This document shows, piece by piece, positions 39,779 through 43,526 of a DNA stretch of 43,526 bases (within the stretch, counting starts at the first letter, position 1; each line of letters starts with the position of its first letter). Below the pieces are notes generated by a model. The model was not told the origin of the DNA. It saw nothing but the letters and a program-made list of their open reading frames with translations, and searched no databases. The position numbers and the translations under genes are program-made. Origin of the DNA: Planctomycetota bacterium (GTDB taxonomy: Bacteria; Planctomycetota; Planctomycetia; Gemmatales; Gemmataceae); the NCBI GenBank assembly GCA_016177925.1, contig JACOUH010000295.1, positions 1 to 43,526 on the forward strand, given 5' to 3'.

Positions 39779-40420
39779 TCAACCCCCGCTGAAGGCGTAC
39801 GTCAGCCACAGCGACAGGCCGAAGAGCAGCCGCAGTGTCGTCTGGATCGACATCCACCACAGCGAGCTGTTCAGCACCTGGCTGGCGTTCAGCAGGGCGC
39901 TCTGCACTTCGACGGCGACCATCTGGCGCGGGTTGACATACCCCAGCGTAAAGAAGCGAACCACCGGCGCCGTCCACGAGCGCAGCCAGTACTCCGCCTG
40001 ATCGAAATACTTCTCCAGCTCGGTCTGGTCGATGACCGCCACGCTGAAGGCGCCGAACAGGTCGAAGCCGAGCATGGCGACGCCGGCGACGAGCACGAAC
40101 GGCAGCGCCACCCACAGCTCCAGCAGCCGGCCGACTCTCAGGTCGTCGTCGGTGGCGCTCAGCACCAGCCGGCGGAACAGCGTGTGTCCGAGCCATAGCC
40201 CCAGCGTGGCGGCCAGCGGCAGGACCGTGCCCCAGGTGAGAAAGAGGTGACGATACTGCCTGACCAGCACGAACAGTTGCGGCCAGCGTGACGGCACTGC
40301 CCGCACAACCCGCAAAATTGTTCGATACTGACGGACGCGCACCACCGTGCTGACCAGAACCGCCAGGGCCAGGTAGAAGTCGAACAGACGGATCAGTTTG
40401 AGCGAGAAAAGCCAGTCCAT
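39779..40420 (-). CDS. multi-pass membrane protein of unknown function
   Basis: 213 residues from ATG at 40420 (GAGG about 13 bases upstream). Three or four hydrophobic segments: LFDFYLALAVLVSTVV, WGTVLPLAATLGLWLG, ALPFVLVAGVAMLGFDLFGA and ALLNASQVLNSSLWWMSIQT-like ends with LLFGLSLWLTYAFSGG. There is no named domain. It is divergent from the histidine kinase gene, so a link between the two is possible but unproven. The stop lies 10 bases from the 39668-39768 palindrome. Confidence 0.65.
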   Translation of the reverse strand: MDWLFSLKLIRLFDFYLALAVLVSTVVRVRQYRTILRVVRAVPSRWPQLFVLVRQYRHLFLTWGTVLPLAATLGLWLGHTLFRRLVLSATDDDLRVGRLLELWVALPFVLVAGVAMLGFDLFGAFSVAVIDQTELEKYFDQAEYWLRSWTAPVVRFFTLGYVNPRQMVAVEVQSALLNASQVLNSSLWWMSIQTTLRLLFGLSLWLTYAFSGG

Positions 40421-40516
40421 GAGGGGGTGGGGACCTCGCCGGGCAGCCAGTCGACGACGCTGCGACTCGGCCGTGTCACGATACCTCGGCGACGCCCGCC
40501 CTGTCCAGCCGACCTG

Positions 40517-40545
40517 TTGCCCGCTCGCCAAAACCGAGCTATACT
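40517..40545 (+). promoter_or_regulatory. candidate sigma-70-type promoter for the histidine kinase
   Basis: -35 TTGCCC (40517-40522), 17-base spacer, -10 TATACT (40540-40545). It would start transcription near 40552, about 95 bases before the ATG at 40648, which also argues against the TTG at 40549 as start. Sequence match only. Confidence 0.5.
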
Positions 40546-40647
40546 GGATTGATTGTCTCTGAACGATCTCCCCGAGGAACGGCGCAGGACCGCCGACCGA
40601 CCACGGAGGCGCGGTCCCGGCAACTGCCTTCCTGGAGTCAAGGGGCT

Positions 40648-43074
40648 ATGCCGATCCACGCTTCGGAACAGCTGTCCGACGGACCCGGCCTGGCGCAGGC
40701 GCTCTTTCACGAGTCGGCCGACGCCCTCTTCCTGATCGACCCCGATACCGACCGCCTGCTCGACGTCAACGCCGTCGCAATGCACCTGTGCGGCTTCGAG
40801 CGCGGGTCGCTGCTCCGGTTGCCGGCGAGCTACCTGCTCCGCTTCCCCGGCCAGGGCGGGAAGGAGCGGTTGCGGACGGCGTCCCAGAAAACAGCCATCT
40901 TCCACTCGCGGGAGGGTTACCTGCTCCGCACCAGCCGCGACGGCGTTTGGGTCCCCGTCAACCTCAGCGTGTCGCGGCTGCACGTCAAGCCGAAGACGCT
41001 CGCTCTGTTTACCGCCCGCGACATCCGCGAGCAGCGCGAGACCTTCCAGCGGCTCAAGCGACTCGAGGCCGAGCTGCGCGAGCAGCAGGTCATCCTGCAC
41101 AACATCATCGCCCACACGCCCTGCGCTGTCTTCTGGAAGGACCGCAAGTCTGCCTACCTTGGCTGCAACGAGCACTCCGCGCGCGACATCGGCCTGGACT
41201 CCCCGAAGGACATCGTTGGCAAGACGGACTACGATATGCCGTTCAGCCGCGCCGAGGCGGACTTCTACCGCAAGTGCGACCGCGAAGTCATGGAGAGCGG
41301 TCAACCGCTGCTCAACATCGAGGAGACGCAGCGCCGGCCCGACGGCAGCGAGGCCACCCTGCTGACCAGCAAGGTCCCGCTCCGCAACTCCGCCGGCGCG
41401 GTCGTCGGCGTCCTGGGTGTCTATACCGACATCACCGATCGCAAAAAGACCGAGGAGGCGCTGCGGGCCAGCGAGGCTCGCTTCCGCACGCTCTTCGAGT
41501 CGACCGCCGTCGGCATCGTTGTCAAGGATCGCGAGCGGCGCATCCTTGACTGCAATCCCGCCTTCGCGCGCTTCCTCGGCCACGACCGGGCCGCGCTGAT
41601 CGGTCTGCACATCGAGGACGTGACGCACCCGGAGGACGCGGCCCGGAGCATCGCCTTGCTGCAGGAGCTGGCGCTTGGCCAGCGCAGGCACTTCGAGCTG
41701 GAGAAACGCTACGTCCGTAAGGACGGTCGCGTTGTCTGGGGGCACGTCTCCGTTTCGGTCCAGCAGCGTGAGGACGGCGTGCTGGCGACGGCGCTCGTCC
41801 AGGACATCAGCGAGCGAAAACGTCTGGAAGATCAGTTCCGGCAAGCGCAGAAGATGGAAGCGGTGGGACGCCTGGCGGGCGGTGTCGCGCACGACTTTAA
41901 CAATCTGCTGTGCGTGATCAACGGCTACGCCGACGTCCTCCTGGCCGGGCTGCCAGCCCGGGGCCCCGATCGGGAGATGATCGTGGAGATCAAGCGGGCC
42001 GGCGAGCGAGCGGCCGGGCTGACGCGGCGTCTGTTGGCCTTCAGCCGCCAGGAGGTCGTCTCGCCGCGGCTGCTGGACCTCAACAGCACGGTGCATGAGG
42101 CCGACCGCCTGCTCCGGCGATTGATCGGCGAGGACATCCAGTTGATCACACGGATGGCCCCCGGGCGCTGCGTCGTCAAGGCCGATCCGAGCCAGCTCGA
42201 GCAGGTGCTGCTCAACCTGGCGGTCAATGCCCGCGACGCCATGCCCAAGGGCGGCACACTGACCATCGAAACCCACCTCGAAAAGGATGAAGGTGGAAGG
42301 ATGAAGGATGAAAAAGAAAACGCGGAAGGTTCCGATTCATCCTTCATCCTTCATCCTTCATCCTTCGTGGTGCTGTCGGTCAGCGACACGGGGCACGGCA
42401 TGGACGAGGCGACGCGAGCGCGGATCTTCGAGCCGTTCTTCACCACCAAGGGGCGGCGCGGGACGGGCCTGGGGCTGGCGACGGTGTACAGCATCGTGGC
42501 GCAGAGCGGCGGGCACATCGAGGTCGACAGCGCTCCCGGCCAGGGCACCACGTTCCGCGTCTACCTGCCTTGCGCAGAGGAGACACACCACGGCCCAGCC
42601 CTCGAGTTGCCCGCGGGCCCGGACGGCCGACCCGGCGGGCCGCTCGGCACCGAGACAGTCCTTCTCGCGGAGGACGAGGAAGGCGTCCGCGCCCTGACGC
42701 GGCTGGTGCTGCGGAGTTGCGGTTACGAGGTCCTGGAGGCTGGCAACGGTGTCGAGGCCCTGAGCGTCGCCGCTGCTCATCCCGGCCGGATCGATCTGCT
42801 TGTGACGGATGTGGTCATGCCGCAGCTCAGCGGGCGCGAGGCGGCCGAGCGTCTGCAAGCGCTGTTCCCGCAACTCGGCGTCCTTTTCCTCTCGGGTTAC
42901 CCCGATGACGACGTCGTGCGCCACGGCATCCTCGAGGATCAAGTCGCCTTCCTGCAGAAACCTTTCACGCCGGCCGCGCTGGCCCTCAAGGTCCGCCAGG
43001 TCCTCGACGCGCGGTCTCAGGATCATCCTCCCTGCGCGCCGTCCCCCCTGGACAGCCATCCCTCGTTGGTGTAG
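40648..43074 (+). CDS. hybrid PAS-sensor histidine kinase with receiver domain and in-frame repeat insert
   Basis: 808 residues from ATG at 40648. There is no membrane segment, so it is a soluble sensor. PAS-type domains lie in the first ~390 residues (ALFLIDPDTDRLLDVNAVAM; AVFWKDRKSAYLGCNEHSAR; STAVGIVVKDRERRILDCNP) with PAC-like ends. HisKA: GGVAHDFNNLL with phosphoacceptor His415. HATPase: LNLAVNARDAMPKGG, DTGHGM, FTTKGRRGTGLGLATVYSIV. A receiver domain follows with Asp721 in DLLVTDVVMPQ and Lys in FLQKPFTP. Inside the ATPase domain, residues about 546-573 are encoded by an 84-bp palindromic repeat that replaces the variable loop between the N-box and the strand VVLSVSDTG. The stop codon shares bases with the palindromic pair at 43073. 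Confidence 0.92.
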   Translation: MPIHASEQLSDGPGLAQALFHESADALFLIDPDTDRLLDVNAVAMHLCGFERGSLLRLPASYLLRFPGQGGKERLRTASQKTAIFHSREGYLLRTSRDGVWVPVNLSVSRLHVKPKTLALFTARDIREQRETFQRLKRLEAELREQQVILHNIIAHTPCAVFWKDRKSAYLGCNEHSARDIGLDSPKDIVGKTDYDMPFSRAEADFYRKCDREVMESGQPLLNIEETQRRPDGSEATLLTSKVPLRNSAGAVVGVLGVYTDITDRKKTEEALRASEARFRTLFESTAVGIVVKDRERRILDCNPAFARFLGHDRAALIGLHIEDVTHPEDAARSIALLQELALGQRRHFELEKRYVRKDGRVVWGHVSVSVQQREDGVLATALVQDISERKRLEDQFRQAQKMEAVGRLAGGVAHDFNNLLCVINGYADVLLAGLPARGPDREMIVEIKRAGERAAGLTRRLLAFSRQEVVSPRLLDLNSTVHEADRLLRRLIGEDIQLITRMAPGRCVVKADPSQLEQVLLNLAVNARDAMPKGGTLTIETHLEKDEGGRMKDEKENAEGSDSSFILHPSSFVVLSVSDTGHGMDEATRARIFEPFFTTKGRRGTGLGLATVYSIVAQSGGHIEVDSAPGQGTTFRVYLPCAEETHHGPALELPAGPDGRPGGPLGTETVLLAEDEEGVRALTRLVLRSCGYEVLEAGNGVEALSVAAAHPGRIDLLVTDVVMPQLSGREAAERLQALFPQLGVLFLSGYPDDDVVRHGILEDQVAFLQKPFTPAALALKVRQVLDARSQDHPPCAPSPLDSHPSLV
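42283..42366. repeat. 84-bp palindromic repeat inside the histidine kinase ATPase domain
   Basis: Left part carries GAAGGATGAAGGATGAA, right part TTCATCCTTCATCCTTC, so it is a palindrome with a degenerate loop and slippage-type copies. It is 84 bases (28 codons, no stop). It encodes KDEGGRMKDEKENAEGSDSS then FILHPSSF. Family members normally have a native loop of about 15-20 residues here, so it substitutes for or adds to that loop. Confidence 0.85.
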
Positions 43075-43258
43075 AGCGTTTTGCAGTCGGCCGTAGCACA
43101 GGCGTCTCGCCTGTGCCGAACCGCGACAGCGCACAGGCGAGACGCCTGTGCTACGAACAATTTTGCAGTCGACCGTAGCACAGGCGTCTCGCCTGTGCCG
43201 AACCGCGACAGCGCACAGGCGAGACGCCTGTGCTACGAGCAAATGCAAACCGCTCTAA
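43073..43258. repeat. palindromic repeat, GCACAGGCG family (two tandem copies)
   Basis: Two near-identical copies of the element at 11491-11594 in tandem; the inner copy lost one outer arm on each side (junction ATTTTGCAGTCGACC). Outer ends AGAGCGTTTTGCAG and TGCAAACCGCTCTAA are kept. It begins in the histidine kinase stop codon and ends 140 bases before bioF. Confidence 0.85.
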
Positions 43259-43354
43259 CCCCGCGGAAGAAATGACCAAGCACCCCCCGCTTGCGGCGGT
43301 GCCGCGGTGGAGCTCGAGAAGCGGACCGGCCCGCCGATGCTCCCGCCAATGCTG

Positions 43355-43360
43355 TATAAT
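43355..43360 (+). promoter_or_regulatory. bioF: candidate -10 box (TATAAT) for bioF
   Basis: Perfect TATAAT in an otherwise GC-rich stretch, 38 bases before the bioF ATG. No good -35 is seen 16-18 bases upstream. Confidence 0.4.
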
Positions 43361-43398
43361 CTTGCCTGTGTCTGGTCTGCGCCCGCCAGCGAGCTGCG

Positions 43399-43526
43399 AT
43401 GCCATCCTGGATCGACGATGACCTGCTCGACCGCCGTCGCCGCGGCCTGTTCCGCACGCGGCGACGGCTGCTCTCGGCCCAGGGGGCGCGCGTGCGCCTG
43501 CGTGGACGAGAGCTGGTCAACTTCTC
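43399..43526 (+). CDS. bioF: 8-amino-7-oxononanoate synthase-like (AONS/KBL family), 5' part only
   Basis: The first 42 codons from ATG at 43399 read PSWIDDDLLDRRRRGLFRTR, then RRLLSAQGARVRLRGRELVN and FS. The end fits the conserved entry of BioF and 2-amino-3-ketobutyrate ligase (QG-xx-xVxGRELxNFxSNDYLGL). The gene is cut by the window edge, so PLP lysine and length cannot be checked. BioF condenses pimeloyl-ACP/CoA with alanine in biotin synthesis; 5-aminolevulinate or glycine acyltransferases share this start, so the exact substrate is inferred. The candidate TATAAT is upstream. Confidence 0.65.
   Translation, partial: MPSWIDDDLLDRRRRGLFRTRRRLLSAQGARVRLRGRELVNF

Overview
The window comes from a high-GC bacterium that is almost certainly a planctomycete, most likely of the Gemmata/Gemmataceae type. 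Evidence for this is the planctomycete-specific architecture PSCyt1-PSCyt2(DUF1549)-PSD1(DUF1553) followed by a DUF1501 protein, remnants of DUF1080 and formylglycine-generating-enzyme-like genes, secreted propeller and VCBS proteins, CxxCH heme motifs on HEAT and cyclase-like scaffolds, an ECF sigma factor with a membrane tail, and a dense load of dispersed palindromic repeats. I saw no tRNA, rRNA, CRISPR array or intact insertion sequence.

Layout. 1-8.3 kb: a UvrD/PcrA-type helicase that lacks its N-terminal half, an antitoxin-like fragment, a membrane-anchored HEAT protein with a heme motif, a secreted ten-repeat VCBS/FG-GAP protein, an SDR epimerase and two small hypotheticals. 8.5-16.6 kb: a TIM-barrel isomerase fused to an SMP-30 propeller, a Ser/Thr kinase, an ECF sigma factor, a threonine-dehydratase-like PLP enzyme with a RidA-like remnant at its 3' end, an AzgA-type purine permease and a D-2-hydroxyacid dehydrogenase. 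16.7-26.2 kb: secreted enzymes and propellers (SGNH-like, GH43-like, NHL), a cyclase-like protein with a heme motif, and the PSCyt/PSD1-DUF1501 operon, which holds two small coupled genes and ends in gene remnants. 26.3-30.4 kb, minus strand: an apparent operon of lysine 2,3-aminomutase, a YkgJ-like Cys-cluster protein and two D-Ala-D-Ala-ligase-like ATP-grasp enzymes. 30.9-38.9 kb, minus strand: translation and housekeeping genes (infB, DUF503, rbfA, an endonuclease III-like protein, a large TPR protein, yebC). 39.4-43.5 kb: a small protein, a membrane protein, a hybrid PAS histidine kinase and the 5' end of bioF.

Two things stand out. First, the kamA-YkgJ-ATP-grasp-ATP-grasp operon: the aminomutase keeps the residues expected for true lysine chemistry, and two amino-acid-ligase-type enzymes follow in overlapping or abutting frames. 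This suggests an undescribed pathway that makes beta-lysine and joins it to something. Second, the window holds about fourteen long palindromic elements of at least eight sequence families. Some share outer arms but carry different cores. One is bracketed by a 19-bp direct repeat. Three lie in frame inside or at the end of real protein genes (an ATP-grasp enzyme, a histidine kinase, a Ser/Thr kinase), where they add peptide. This resembles the behaviour of Rickettsia palindromic elements, but with several families in one 43-kb stretch.
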